A DNA stretch of 64,000 nt. Origin: Malus domestica. Taxonomy: Eukaryota; Streptophyta; Magnoliopsida; Rosales; Rosaceae. Shown one piece after another: positions 1-10,278 of the stretch. The translations under genes and the position numbers were made by a program. Numbering within the stretch: the stretch's first letter is position 1; each line of letters begins with the position of its first letter. A model generated the notes under the pieces. That model did not search any database and was not told where the DNA came from. It saw nothing but the letters and a program-made list of their open reading frames with translations. The DNA lies in assembly GCF_042453785.1 (NCBI RefSeq), contig NC_091677.1, forward strand, positions 28,459,501 to 28,523,500, in the 5' to 3' direction.

Positions 1-1612
1 GCCGGATGCTTAAATAAGCTAAACTTTCAGGAAGTTCTAAAGACTTTTTTTTTTAGTAAAAATAGTTTTTAAAATTAGCTGAACTTTTTACTTTAGTTTT
101 TAAAATTTGAAATTGAAAATGTTTCATGAACTTGTCCGCCATTAATTGTTTTGATCTCTTCATTAAATGAAGATAAAATGATAAAATTCAGGGTACTTTT
201 GTAAAAAAAAATTGGCCTATTGTTTATAAAATTCAGGATACTTTTGTAATTTTCATCCTTGTTTAATAGAAATTTTTCATAAAATAACCAAAATGATTGA
301 TGGTGTCAAATCAAGAGACTACTTCTATTGATTTCAAATCTTAATGACCAAAGTGATGAGTTATGTCAATGTTATGGACCATTTTAATTAAAAATCTAAG
401 TTTTAATGTAACGACAGCGTTAGTAGGTTAGATAACTAGTGTAAGTTTTACTTCTATATGAACAGCGTTTGGTTGACAATAAAATGAATTTGAGAATGAT
501 AAACACCATTTTTATGTTGTAAAAGTAGTACGAATGCCTCGTGTAAAACTAGTGGAAAGGCCTGCATGAAGCGTTGGAAGATGATGATTGGAATTCACAT
601 GCTTCATGTGAAGGCTTTGTGAATAATGTTAGTTTCCTTTCATTGAGACGTGTGCTATAATTTATGTGCACTGTAGTGTAAGATGAAAGACCTATATAAA
701 AAGGTGAATTTGAGTCATTTTATACACCGAATACTAACTTCATTTTCCTTGTGAACGACAAGCGTAAAACAGAAAGCATAAAGAAATTATACAAGTTTAT
801 TTCACTTCTTTTCTTTTGTATTTATCTTCCTTATCCAACAAAAGTAAAGAAAACAAGATAGTTTGTTGCATGATATACTTCCAATCAGATTTGTAGATCT
901 TGTTTTGAAGAATACGTGAATGATTCATATACAGCATCTTGTTCAACCAATTGATATGTTTTCACAAATAACGAAACCCATCCGCCCATCTTTGATTTCA
1001 TTTTCCCTTCTTGTGGACGAAGACAAGTTTGTTTTCCCTTCTTGTGTCAATTAAAAATGAAAAATAAAAGAAAATGATTTGTCCTTTTCCCCACAATATC
1101 AAACTTAAGAAAGAAAGAAAAAACAATATTTAAAGATACAGGATTGTTTATTCATCAATTCCTTTATGTGAACCAAACGGGCCTTAAATTCGAAATATGA
1201 TTCCATCTCCTTCCAGTTTTCTTTCCATTTCTTCCCTTCTTATTTGAATAATGTGGGCTTTAAAATTGCTTTGGTATTCTTACAGTCAAGAAATGAAAGG
1301 CTTTGTGTGGTGTGAGCTAAAGGCCCTCCAAGGATGAATCACAAGCTATAAGTTTCTTAGATAAGGAATGATTGTCATTTTTCATTGGAATGGATATGCC
1401 TTTACATAATCGCAAGTTTGAGCTTAAGGATAATTCATTATGGCACGTGTGACACTCTTTAAGTGGCGGGTTGGAATCTTACATTATCATGTCTATTTTG
1501 CCAATAACATTAACTTTAGGAGATTTTATGAGGAACATCAATTAAGAGTCTCGTTTAGGAGAGCTGATAGTTAAAAATAAAATGATGGGTGTACTACAAG
1601 TTTAAAATGACG
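1..1612. other. Repeat-rich intergenic DNA, no gene seen
   Basis: AT-rich sequence without a convincing coding region. Around 285-415 it resembles the right end of the inverted-repeat element at 38335-38435: both have a 'ccaaaatgattgatggt' stretch and an end reading 'aatgtaa'. It is probably a decayed copy of that family. The rest is anonymous. Confidence 0.5.
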
Positions 1613-1617
1613 TATGA

Positions 1618-2130
1618 TGTTTGTACCATACTTGACCAATCCCGAAACTACCGAGCACCGGCCAACACTATACTGTCAAGGACCCAGAAGAGTTCCCCTC
1701 CGACCAGGAGGCCAATCACTACTCGACACGTGTCAAGATTAGAAGCCAATCAGAGCGCAGCACGTGTCGACATCAAGAACCAATCATAACATGACACATG
1801 TCAATGTGACAAAGCTACAAGTTTTTCTATAAATAGGGGTCATTCCCCCACAATATTGCCTAATGCCATTTTGTGTTAAATCATTCACAAGAACTCACTA
1901 AATTGAGAGCTTGATCCTTTGTACTTGTGTAAACCCTTCACTACTAATAAGAACTCCTCTACTCCGTGGACGTAGCCAATCTGGGTGAACCACGTACATC
2001 CTGTGTTTGCTTCTCTGTCTCTATTCATTTACGTACTTATCCTCACTAGTGACGGAAGCAACCAAGCGAAGGTCACAAAACCTGACACTTTCTGTTGTAC
2101 CAAAGTCTTCGCTGATTTTGTGCATCAACA
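1618..2130 (+). repeat. 5' LTR (513 bp)
   Basis: Matches 9761-10273 along its whole length, with two differences (position 1667 A against G, position 1760 G against T). It starts TG and ends CA. It contains a TATA box at 1828-1835 and three 34-bp upstream modules, so it should drive transcription of the gag side. Confidence 0.95.
1712..1835 (+). promoter_or_regulatory. LTR promoter: three 34-bp CCAAT plus ACGTG modules and TATA box
   Basis: CCAATCA occurs at 1712, 1746 and 1780, exactly 34 bp apart. Thirteen bases into each module is a 10-bp palindrome or near-palindrome: GACACGTGTC (1725-1734), AGCACGTGTC (1759-1768) and GACACATGTC (1793-1802). TATAAATA follows at 1828. CCAAT boxes bind NF-Y and CACGTG-type boxes bind plant bZIP or bHLH factors, so this looks like an amplified enhancer. 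The same array is in the 3' LTR, with CCAATC from 9855 and TATAAATA at 9971. Function is inferred from motifs only. Confidence 0.75.
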
Positions 2131-2132
2131 TT

Positions 2133-2150
2133 TGGCGCCGTCTGTGGGAA
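2133..2150 (+). other. Primer-binding site of the LTR element
   Basis: Directly downstream of the 5' LTR is TGGCGCCGTCTGTGGGAA, the place and style of a tRNA primer-binding site in plant gypsy elements. I did not assign the tRNA. Confidence 0.7.
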
Positions 2151-2237
2151 ACGACACTTATTCCTACTCTCTTCAGCTGTGTCAAGCTGGTTTCTATCAT
2201 TCGTACACTTTCTTTTGATCAGGCATCCCTCTCCAGC

Positions 2238-3656
2238 ATGGGAAGCGAAGGAAGCCACAGCACACAGAATGACACCCCCCTTGCACATAGTGCGAAACAA
2301 CGAAAGAAGGAAGGAAAACGAGTTCTTCTTCAAGCTAAAGTCGATGAGTTGGAAGCTCAGAACAACAAGATAGCAATGAGGAATGAGGTCTTCCAGGAGC
2401 AATATGAGAAGCTCTTCGAGACACTTCACGAAGCTAAGCAAGCTCAGACACGCGAGCTTGTTGCCCCCGTGGAAGTCAACCATCAACTGGGTGCCCTCCA
2501 ACATGGAGGGTCACATGCATTCGACATAGATATCCCTGATAGGGAACAAATTACCCCTCGATTTGATAATCAACATGAGGCTTCTCTTAACCCAGTTGCT
2601 TCGACCCGAACCATGAGAAGCGGAGGGAGACACCTCTTTGCTGAAGGGGCAGAAGGATCGAAAGCCGTCTTTCGCGATTGTCGGGATTTCCTGAAGCAAC
2701 GTCGAGAGAATTCCATCCATATAAGCTCAAAGATCAATGACCCAAGGATTTCTGAGAGACTCGGTCCCCTGCCACGGCCCGAGCCGGCCACCAACTTGGG
2801 GAAGGGGCAACAAGTCCTAGAGAGACATGAGGGTACAGGGGACTCAGAGGTGTTCCGACAGACATACCCTGGAAGCCAGTACAGCGAGTCCAGGGAAAAA
2901 TCACATGCCCTTGATCAAACCTTCCTAATTCCAAGAGGAGATGGAGATTTACGAAAGAAAGCTCCAGTGGCACATAACTCTGCTCATGACCCCCTTGTCC
3001 TACAACTTCTTGAGGAAGTAAACAAGTTGAAGGCTGAACGTCAGGCTGAAATACCTGACTGGAACCAACCCAGGCCTGGCCCTCTTACAAGGAGGATCCT
3101 CAACACCCTCCTTCAAGCAAAGACAAAGCAGAAGCTTGGCTTGCAACTTTATACTGGAAAAGAGGACCCGATTGAGCACCTTAACCTCTTTGAGTCCACC
3201 ATGGCATACCGGATGCACACCGACGAAGAGCGATGTCTTCTCTTCCCCTCCACCCTCTCTGGCGGAGCTCTAAATTGGTATTGTCGTCTTACACCTGAGA
3301 CGGTAGACTCATTTGAGGAATTGAGGAAACTATTTGTTTCCCAACACATTTTCCAAACCGATCGCTTGCACTCTGCAGATGACCTGTACACTATCCGCCA
3401 GAGGCCAGACGAGTCATTACGTATGTATGCTGGCCGCTTCAGCCATGAATACTCCCGGTGTGCCGAGGCAGACGACAAGACTGCCCTCAAAGCCTTCACG
3501 GCAGGCCTACGTGATTGTTTCTTTAAATACATGATCAATGCCAATACTTGGAAGACTTACTCTGAGGTGATGGCGCAGGCTTATAACCATGCCTCCGCCG
3601 AGGCAAAGACATATCAGGAGAAACCCCCTCACCCAACGCCATGGAGGAAGAACTAG
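2238..3656 (+). CDS. gag: Retrotransposon gag polyprotein (gypsy type), gag only
   Basis: An ORF of 472 residues from the ATG at 2238 to a stop at 3654-3656. The open frame continues upstream into the LTR, but the first ATG after the primer-binding site is a better start. The N-terminal third is hydrophilic with a Lys/Glu-rich coiled-coil-like stretch. The C-terminal part, roughly residues 270-450, is a retrotransposon gag (capsid) domain, recognisable from 'HLNLFESTMAYR', 'GALNWYCRL' and 'SLRMYAGRFSHEY' in the usual order and spacing. The protein should form the particle that packages element RNA. No CCHC zinc knuckle is seen, and the expected downstream protease and polymerase are missing; the sequence just after the stop is degenerate. 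The ORF is intact, in line with the element being young. Confidence 0.85.
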   Translation: MGSEGSHSTQNDTPLAHSAKQRKKEGKRVLLQAKVDELEAQNNKIAMRNEVFQEQYEKLFETLHEAKQAQTRELVAPVEVNHQLGALQHGGSHAFDIDIPDREQITPRFDNQHEASLNPVASTRTMRSGGRHLFAEGAEGSKAVFRDCRDFLKQRRENSIHISSKINDPRISERLGPLPRPEPATNLGKGQQVLERHEGTGDSEVFRQTYPGSQYSESREKSHALDQTFLIPRGDGDLRKKAPVAHNSAHDPLVLQLLEEVNKLKAERQAEIPDWNQPRPGPLTRRILNTLLQAKTKQKLGLQLYTGKEDPIEHLNLFESTMAYRMHTDEERCLLFPSTLSGGALNWYCRLTPETVDSFEELRKLFVSQHIFQTDRLHSADDLYTIRQRPDESLRMYAGRFSHEYSRCAEADDKTALKAFTAGLRDCFFKYMINANTWKTYSEVMAQAYNHASAEAKTYQEKPPHPTPWRKN

Positions 3657-3989
3657 CAATAGCTAAAGTTTGACGGTTGGGAAGATCATCCAATGTTTCT
3701 CTAGTACAGGACTCTAACAAAGACCCTGAAGACTCCGACATTGCAAACTCAGACTTAGAGCTAAAGCTAGAAGAGCCCTCATCACTAGAACTTCCAGGCT
3801 CTGACATCTACAATAAGAAGAAACAAATTCTATCACTACATGCATGATCAAAACATAAGGAAGTTCCTATATTACCCACATGAAGATGGTGCAAAGCGAT
3901 GCCGGAACCCTTCTCAATCAGAAAGCAATCCGTCTTCCACAGTCACTACAAAACAAGCAAATGAAGACCGTGTCAAGCGCCAAAAAAAA

Positions 3990-4298
3990 AAAAAAACAGC
4001 TTCATCCAAAAAGCTTCACCCGAAAAGCTTCACCTCCAAAACTTCACCCAAAAAGCTTCATCCAAAAAGTTTCACCCAAAAAGCTTCACCTAAAAAAGCT
4101 TCACCCAAAAAAAAAAAACTTCACCTCCAAAAAGCTTCACCCAAACAGCTTCACCTAAAAAAGCTTCACCCACAAAGCTTCACCTAAAAAGCTTCACCCA
4201 CAAAGCTTCACCCAAAAAGCTTCACCTCCAAAACTTCACCCAAAAAGCTTCATCCAAAAAGTTTCACCCAAAAAGCTTCACCTAAAAAAAGCTTCACC

Positions 4299-4334
<36 letters not shown>

Positions 4335-4915
4335 TCACCTCCAAAAAGCTTCACCCAAACAGCTTCACCTAAAAAAGCTTCACCCACAAAGCTTCACCTA
4401 AAAAGCTTCACCCACAAAGCTTCACCCAAAAAACTTCACCCGAAAAGCTTCACTTAAAAAAGCTTCACCTACACAGCTTCACCTAAAAAAGCTTCACCTA
4501 GAAAGCTCCCTCTACATACTTTCACCTACAAAGCTTCACCATCAAAGCTTCACCTCGAAAGCTTCATCTACAAAGCTTCATCTACAAAGCTTCACCATCA
4601 AAGCTTCACCCAAAAAGCTTCACCTAAAAAAGCTTCACCCAAAAAAAAACTTCACCTCCAAAAAGCTTCACCCAAACAGCTTCACCTAAAAAAGCTTCAC
4701 CCACAAAGCTTCACCTAAAAAGCTTCACCCACAAAGCTTCACCCAAAAAACTTCACCCGAAAAGCTTCACTTAAAAAAGCTTCACCTACAAAGCTTCACC
4801 TAAAAAAGCTTCACCTAGAAAGCTTCACCTACATAGCTTCACCCAGAAAGCTTCACCATCAAAGCTTCACCTAGAAAGCTTCAACACCAAAGCTTCACCT
4901 ACAAAGCTTCAACAC
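3990..4915 (+). repeat. AAGCTTCACC minisatellite inside the LTR element
   Basis: About 900 bp made of short degenerate units of the form AAAAGCTTCACC(C/T), 10-14 bp long because the A-run varies, up to a long pure A stretch near 4309-4331. Larger blocks are themselves repeated, for example 4060-4190 against 4260-4400 and 4610-4740. The HindIII site AAGCTT recurs dozens of times. The open frames across it are low-complexity by-products. Confidence 0.9.
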
Positions 4916-5499
4916 AAAACCTTGCTCCAAATAAACAAATTTTGTTCACAAAACCCAAGATGCCCTTGAACTTGTACAAAAACACAGGTCAACACAAACA
5001 TTTGTTTTGTTCTACACCCACAACATCCCTGTCATAACCAAACAAGCAATTATGTATATGTTTCCAAACATATTATAATAGATCCAACAACAAGCCAAAG
5101 TCCCAAGTTTCATAATGGACAAAAGTACAAGCAATTCATCAATAATGAAGGTGCTACAAAACTTGGAATCTGCCCCAAAATAGAAATCCAACCCAAGAGA
5201 CTTTTTCTCTCTCTCCCTCTTCCGCCTCCTTTCATCTATCAAATTTCTGCAACCTCTGCTCTTCTCCAATGGAGCTGAATTTTGGACACCCTATAGTTTT
5301 TGAGCATATGAACAACTTTCAAGAAGGAACCATTTCTGTTTGAGCGACGGAAATTAAAGTGTTGAAGCTCCAAACATGACAGTCGGATTCTTGCAGATTT
5401 CGAAGCTGCTATGATGTTTCGAAGATCTGGAAATATTTAACCATTAGTTCATTCTGAATTTTTGATATGTTATGAAAGAGACGATGAGGCACAACTTCA

Positions 5500-6260
5500 A
5501 TGAAGAAAGCATGCTGATCTGAACAATAGAAAATGGAGTTTCGAAGCTCACAACAAATCTGACGGGTTGACAGAAAAATAATAACCAGTCATTCATCATA
5601 CCTAAATTTCTTGAGTTATATAGCTCCAAGGGATCTCAAATTTGGATATGTTGTAGTTCACAAGCTGAGGAACAACTTCAATGAAGAAAGCATGCTGATC
5701 TGAGCAAGAGAAAATAGAGTTTCAAAGCTCACAACAAATCTGACGGGTTGACAGACAAATGATAAACAGTCACTCATCATACCTGGATTTCTGGAGTTAT
5801 ACTGCTCCGAGGGACCTCAAATTTGGATATGTTGTAGTTCACAAGTTAAGGAACAACTTCGATGAAGAAAGTATGTTGATCTGAACAAGAGAAAATGGAG
5901 TTTCGAAGCTCACAACAAGTCTGACAGGTTGACAGAAAAATGATGAACAGTCACTCATCATACCTGAATTTCTGGATTTGTACTGCTCCGATGGATCTCA
6001 AATTTGGATATGTTGTAGCTGACAAGGTGAGGAACAACTTCGATGAAGAAAGTATGTTGAGATGAACAAGAAAAAATGGAGTTTAGAAGCTCACAACAAG
6101 TATGACGGGTTAACAGAAAATTGATGAACAGTTACTCATCATACCTGAATTTCTGGAGTTGTACTGCTCCGATGGATCTCAAATTTGGAGATGTTGTAGT
6201 TCACAAGATAAGGAACAACTTTCATGAAGACGACTTTGCGATCTGAGTTATAGAGAATGG
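5500..6260 (+). repeat. About 181-bp tandem array (four units)
   Basis: A block containing 'aatggagtttcgaagctcac' and 'ctcaaatttggatatgttgt' recurs with starts near 5517, 5697, 5878 and 6059 and a partial fifth near 6240, a period of about 181 bp. Units differ by scattered substitutions. No coding frame persists through it. Confidence 0.85.
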
Positions 6261-6844
6261 TGTTATCTTGCATCCACTCAGGCTGATTAGTGGAAACGAA
6301 AAGCAATTCCACCAAAGAAAATATGAAAAAGAGAGAAAAGCTACTAATTGCACTTGATCTTGTCTAGTCAATAGCATGCAGCATCAAACACACAAAAGTT
6401 GGAAATATTTTTAGATAAGGCATATGCGAATGTGTGACATCGAAACAAGGATTCGTTACTTTGACAAATTAGTAACAAGCGAGACACCTCATTCGGCAAC
6501 TCTCTTCGCCTGAAGACTTGGGGGACTCCCACCATATGCTACTGCACCTTGATACTCGGCAGTCTCACAACCACTCAGTGACTTGGATTTTTCAAGTCTC
6601 CAACCGAGAAGTTTTCCTCACTCGGGAAATCAAGGGAACACTACCTCAAACTACATGCTTCACTCACAAAGCTTCAACAATACAGGTTTCAACAAAAGCA
6701 AAAATTCAAAGAACTTTATGAAGAAGGCTTTGGTGTATTTAACACAATATGTTGAAATGAAGCAAAGCTTATTTATTAATATTTTCGATAAGCCACAAAT
6801 ATGTACATATACATGAGTCAAAATAAACAAACAAAAGGGAGCCT

Positions 6845-7519
6845 TCACAAAGGTTGCTTAGGGGAAGTCTCAGCAGTCGGTAGAGCCCCAGAAAGAGAAA
6901 GCACCGGAGGGTGGTTATCCGGAGCCTCAGTACTTGACAAAACCCCAGAAGGAGGAGGCATTGGAGGTTCATCATTTGAAGCTTCATTACCAGGTACAGC
7001 CCCAGAGGACGAAGGCAATAAATGCCTTTGGAACAAACCCACAAACCGCTGATGATCAAGTAAAACCTTACCATCAGATTCCTTCATCTGGTCAAGCTTC
7101 CTCTTCATGTTTGTAGCATAGTCATGGGCGAGCCGGTGCAACTGCTTATTCTCATGCTTGAGCCCTCTAATCTCCTGTTTGAGACTCATCACTTCAGCAG
7201 CCAATGATTCAACTTGGCGGGTTCTAGCAAATAGGCGTTGGGCCATATTAGACACAGAACCTGCACACTGAACACTAAGAGCCAGAGAGTCCTTAACAGC
7301 CAACTCATCAGACCGTTTGGAAAGTAGTCTGTTATCTTTGGGAGTGAGAAGGTTCCTGGCCACCACTGCAGCGGTCATATCATTCTTCATCACAGAATCC
7401 CCAACGGTAAGAGGACCAGTAGGGGATATGAAGGATGGGCGCCATATGTTGTCTGGAGAAGGCGTGGCTGTCTCTTCTCCAAGGTTCAAGTCAAAACGAC
7501 GGTCAGAGGGTCCAGACAT
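6845..7519 (-). CDS. Antisense ORF of the LTR element: coiled-coil protein, function unknown
   Basis: A 224-residue ORF opposite to gag, from the ATG at 7519-7517 to the stop at 6845-6847. I do not recognise a named family. The N terminus has 'RFDLNLGEE', whose DLNL core resembles an EAR repressor motif (weak). Residues about 85-150 are Leu/Glu/Lys-rich with heptad-like spacing ('VESLAAEVMSLKQEIRGLKH'), a likely coiled coil. The C-terminal 53 residues contain two 19-residue Pro/Ser-rich repeats starting 'SGAVPGNEA' and 'SGVLSSTEA' and a shorter third starting 'SGALPTAET'. A related, frameshifted copy lies at 17078-17754 in another element. Antisense extra ORFs are known in some plant Tat-lineage LTR elements; whether this is one of them, or a captured host gene, is open. 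Confidence 0.7.
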   Translation of the reverse strand: MSGPSDRRFDLNLGEETATPSPDNIWRPSFISPTGPLTVGDSVMKNDMTAAVVARNLLTPKDNRLLSKRSDELAVKDSLALSVQCAGSVSNMAQRLFARTRQVESLAAEVMSLKQEIRGLKHENKQLHRLAHDYATNMKRKLDQMKESDGKVLLDHQRFVGLFQRHLLPSSSGAVPGNEASNDEPPMPPPSGVLSSTEAPDNHPPVLSLSGALPTAETSPKQPL

Positions 7520-7660
7520 TTTCAAATGTGTTGAAGAAGGAAGAGGTCAGACAAATCAAGATCTTAGAAGTGCAAGAAATGAGCTTCTACTGGTAGAGAT
7601 TCAAGTGTGCTGTGGAACTTAATGCCAGCCTCTATAAAAATCTGCACTCGACGGAGCTTC

Positions 7661-7870
7661 AGAAATCGAAGAGGCGTTTGCTTTCTCAAAAGCTGGGCTG
7701 CTCAGAGACCACGAGGGCCGATCTCAGAAATCGAAGAGGCGTTTGCTTTCTCAAAAGCTGGGCTGCTCAGAGACCACGAGGGCCGATCTCAGAAATCGAA
7801 GAGGCGTTTGCTTTCTCAAAAGCTGGGCTGCTCAGAGACCACGAGGGCCGATCTCAGAAATCGAAGAAGC
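7661..7870 (+). repeat. 65-bp tandem array (three full units)
   Basis: The motif AGAAATCGAAGAGGCG recurs at 7661, 7726 and 7791, with a diverged start at 7856, an exact 65-bp period. The three full units are almost identical, so the expansion is recent. Because 65 is not a multiple of three, each unit is read in a different frame and no repeat protein is implied. A diverged version lies at 17898-18140. Confidence 0.9.
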
Positions 7871-9760
7871 ACCTGCTTTTTCAGCCTCGTCAGCACCTGT
7901 CACATGCACAATCAGCTTTGCGAAAATTACGGGCAATCTGTCGAAGATTTCTGGTGAAGTAAAAAGAACGTGAATCTTACTGTTCAATCACCGCTCTCCA
8001 TATGCACCATCAACTCCTCGGGTACCACATATAACTTTTTCAAAGATCTCTGACAAAGTTTAGGCACGAGAATTTCGAAGTTCCAGCTACCCTACTATTA
8101 CCCATAAGGGTAAAGGAACAGCACCACTGCTTGACAACTGGAAAGTCCCTATGTGTGTCGACCTCCGTGTTTTGCGGCAAGACAGGTTGGCAAGAACGTC
8201 CAACCTTTACTCACATTCGAGAAAAGACTCCCAACATAATTACTTTCTCAAAAACCGGAGTAGCACCGCTTTCCGAATCTCGAGAGTCAGATCCTTGACG
8301 GGATTGCTTGTTCGAAAACCAAAGAGGCACAACTCTCAGAACTTCGAGAGCCAGATTTCCTTAGATAAAGCTTGTCTGTAATCTTCACACGTAACATCAG
8401 CTTTCCAGATACCACATACCACTTTTTCAAAGTGCTCTGACAAAATTAAAACACGTGAAGCTGGCAGCTCCCACTACATTGCTGTGACCAAGAAGGGTAA
8501 AGGAATAGCATTACTACTTGTTATTGGGAAATCCCTATATACATTGACCTCCCTCCTCAACGGACAGGCAAACCTGCAAAAATGCTCAACCCTTTCTCGC
8601 ATTCGAAAAGGAACCCTCAACATAACCTCTCGAAATACTCAGCTTTATTTCCCCCCGATAATACCGCAGCAAATAAGCCACACCAAGAACAAGAGTATCT
8701 CATATCATCAGGGTCGAAAGCAAGAGTATCCCATATCATGCTTTCTCCCTATCTTTGTCTTTGTCCTTGTCCACACTTGCAGGACAAGGAGAAAGAGAGC
8801 AGTCAGTCGGAACCTGAAATCAAACCTCCAATTTGGAACTGACTGCCTGGAGCCTTTGCCTGGTTGCTTACTTAGCATTGCTATCGAGTACTCATCCTCA
8901 ACTGCTGTCAAGGTCACGAATTCCACCGGCAAATACCTCATGACAGTTGATCAGATATTGGCTATTTACACTGAAGCTGCCAAGCGTGGATGAGTCACTA
9001 TGAAGGAATGTTCTGAAGGACCATTAAAATGCAAAGGTTGCACACCACTTCTGCCATGCAAAAGATTGAAGCAGAAGGTTCAACGGTGAGCTGAAACAGA
9101 TCACTACAGCATGACACCTTTCCATACCACATTCATTATTCCGTCAACAGCAAAAGTATCCCATATCATCAAGGTCGAACGTACTCTAGATTTGATGGAC
9201 TTGTTTTGACCCTCAAATTTTTGAGTCGGCCTTATACTCTGAAGGGCACCAGAAAACCCTCCAGCACAGTTCAAGAATAAGCTTGTGGAAAGTTACTTCT
9301 TCAAAAGCAAAAGTATCTCATATCATCTCTTATCCATTTGCTTCTCCTTATCCTGGCAGTTGAATGAGAGACAAGGAGAAGGAGAACAATCAACCGGAAG
9401 CCGAAGTCAAACCTCTGATCCTGGGTTGCTTACTTGGAAGTTTGACTGCTTACCTTGTCTGTCACCTCTTTCGGCAGATCTCCTAGCTCGGCGACTTGGG
9501 GGACTCCTACTATAGGGTTTGTATCACACTTGACTAAGCCCGAAACTACAACTAAGCTTTAAGTGAAATTGATACATTACCTTGTGCGTCAACATCAGCT
9601 AAGTACACCATTCCCGGATGGAGGAAAGGTACTTCCAGAGAAGGGCAGATGAAGATCAGACCACACTTCGGTACTTAGAAGTTTCGTGATTACTCAAGGG
9701 ATTGGATCTTGCAAGTCCCCAACCGAGGAGTTTCCCTCACTCGGGAACTTAGGGGAGCAC
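7871..9760 (+). other. Non-coding 3' internal region with an older LTR-like piece
   Basis: No persuasive coding sequence. It is collinear with 18140-19960 in the second element. At 9495-9515 a purine-rich 'gacttgggggactcct' is followed by 'gtttgtatcacacttgact', which resembles the start of this element's LTR and matches the LTR start of the second element (19861). This looks like a truncated LTR of a related subfamily held inside the newer element. The true polypurine tract for the outer LTR is 'aggggagc' at about 9751-9758. Confidence 0.6.
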
Positions 9761-10273
9761 TGTTTGTACCATACTTGACCAATCCCGAAACTACCGAGCA
9801 CCGGCCAACGCTATACTGTCAAGGACCCAGAAGAGTTCCCCTCCGACCAGGAGGCCAATCACTACTCGACACGTGTCAAGATTAGAAGCCAATCAGAGCG
9901 CATCACGTGTCGACATCAAGAACCAATCATAACATGACACATGTCAATGTGACAAAGCTACAAGTTTTTCTATAAATAGGGGTCATTCCCCCACAATATT
10001 GCCTAATGCCATTTTGTGTTAAATCATTCACAAGAACTCACTAAATTGAGAGCTTGATCCTTTGTACTTGTGTAAACCCTTCACTACTAATAAGAACTCC
10101 TCTACTCCGTGGACGTAGCCAATCTGGGTGAACCACGTACATCCTGTGTTTGCTTCTCTGTCTCTATTCATTTACGTACTTATCCTCACTAGTGACGGAA
10201 GCAACCAAGCGAAGGTCACAAAACCTGACACTTTCTGTTGTACCAAAGTCTTCGCTGATTTTGTGCATCAACA
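9761..10273 (+). repeat. 3' LTR (513 bp)
   Basis: The same length and ends as 1618-2130, with two base differences. It is preceded by a purine tract and followed at once by TATGA, the target duplication also found at 1613-1617. Confidence 0.95.
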
Positions 10274-10278
10274 TATGA

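Larger units (their letters stand above)
1618..10273 (+). mobile_element. Young non-autonomous LTR retrotransposon with gag and an antisense ORF
   Basis: A complete element of about 8.66 kb. Both LTRs are 513 bp, start TGTTTG, end CAACA and differ at only two positions by eye. The 5-bp sequence TATGA lies directly before (1613-1617) and after (10274-10278), which is the target-site duplication. In order it holds the 5' LTR, a primer-binding site, one gag ORF, an AAGCTTCACC minisatellite, a roughly 181-bp tandem array, a coiled-coil ORF on the minus strand, a 65-bp tandem array, non-coding DNA with an older LTR-like piece, a purine tract and the 3' LTR. No protease, reverse transcriptase, RNase H or integrase is present, so movement must depend on enzymes from another element. 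The gag family points to a gypsy-type ancestor. Low LTR divergence suggests recent insertion. Confidence 0.93.

Noticed and set aside
1985-2218. Short ORF starting in the 5' LTR
   Set aside because: It spans the LTR end and primer site in a different frame from gag and has no protein features.
3840-4187. Open frames rich in Lys-Leu-His-Pro-Lys-Ser-Phe-Thr units, as a repeat protein
   Set aside because: They come from the AAGCTTCACC minisatellite. Unit length varies with the A-run, so no frame is kept across the array.
7661-7870. Evenly spaced repeats as a possible CRISPR array
   Set aside because: Units are directly joined without unique spacers, the host is a plant, and the array sits inside an LTR element.
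8484-8993. 169-residue open frame in the LTR element
   Set aside because: The matching region at 18945-19400 does not keep the frame, and the translation shows no domain.
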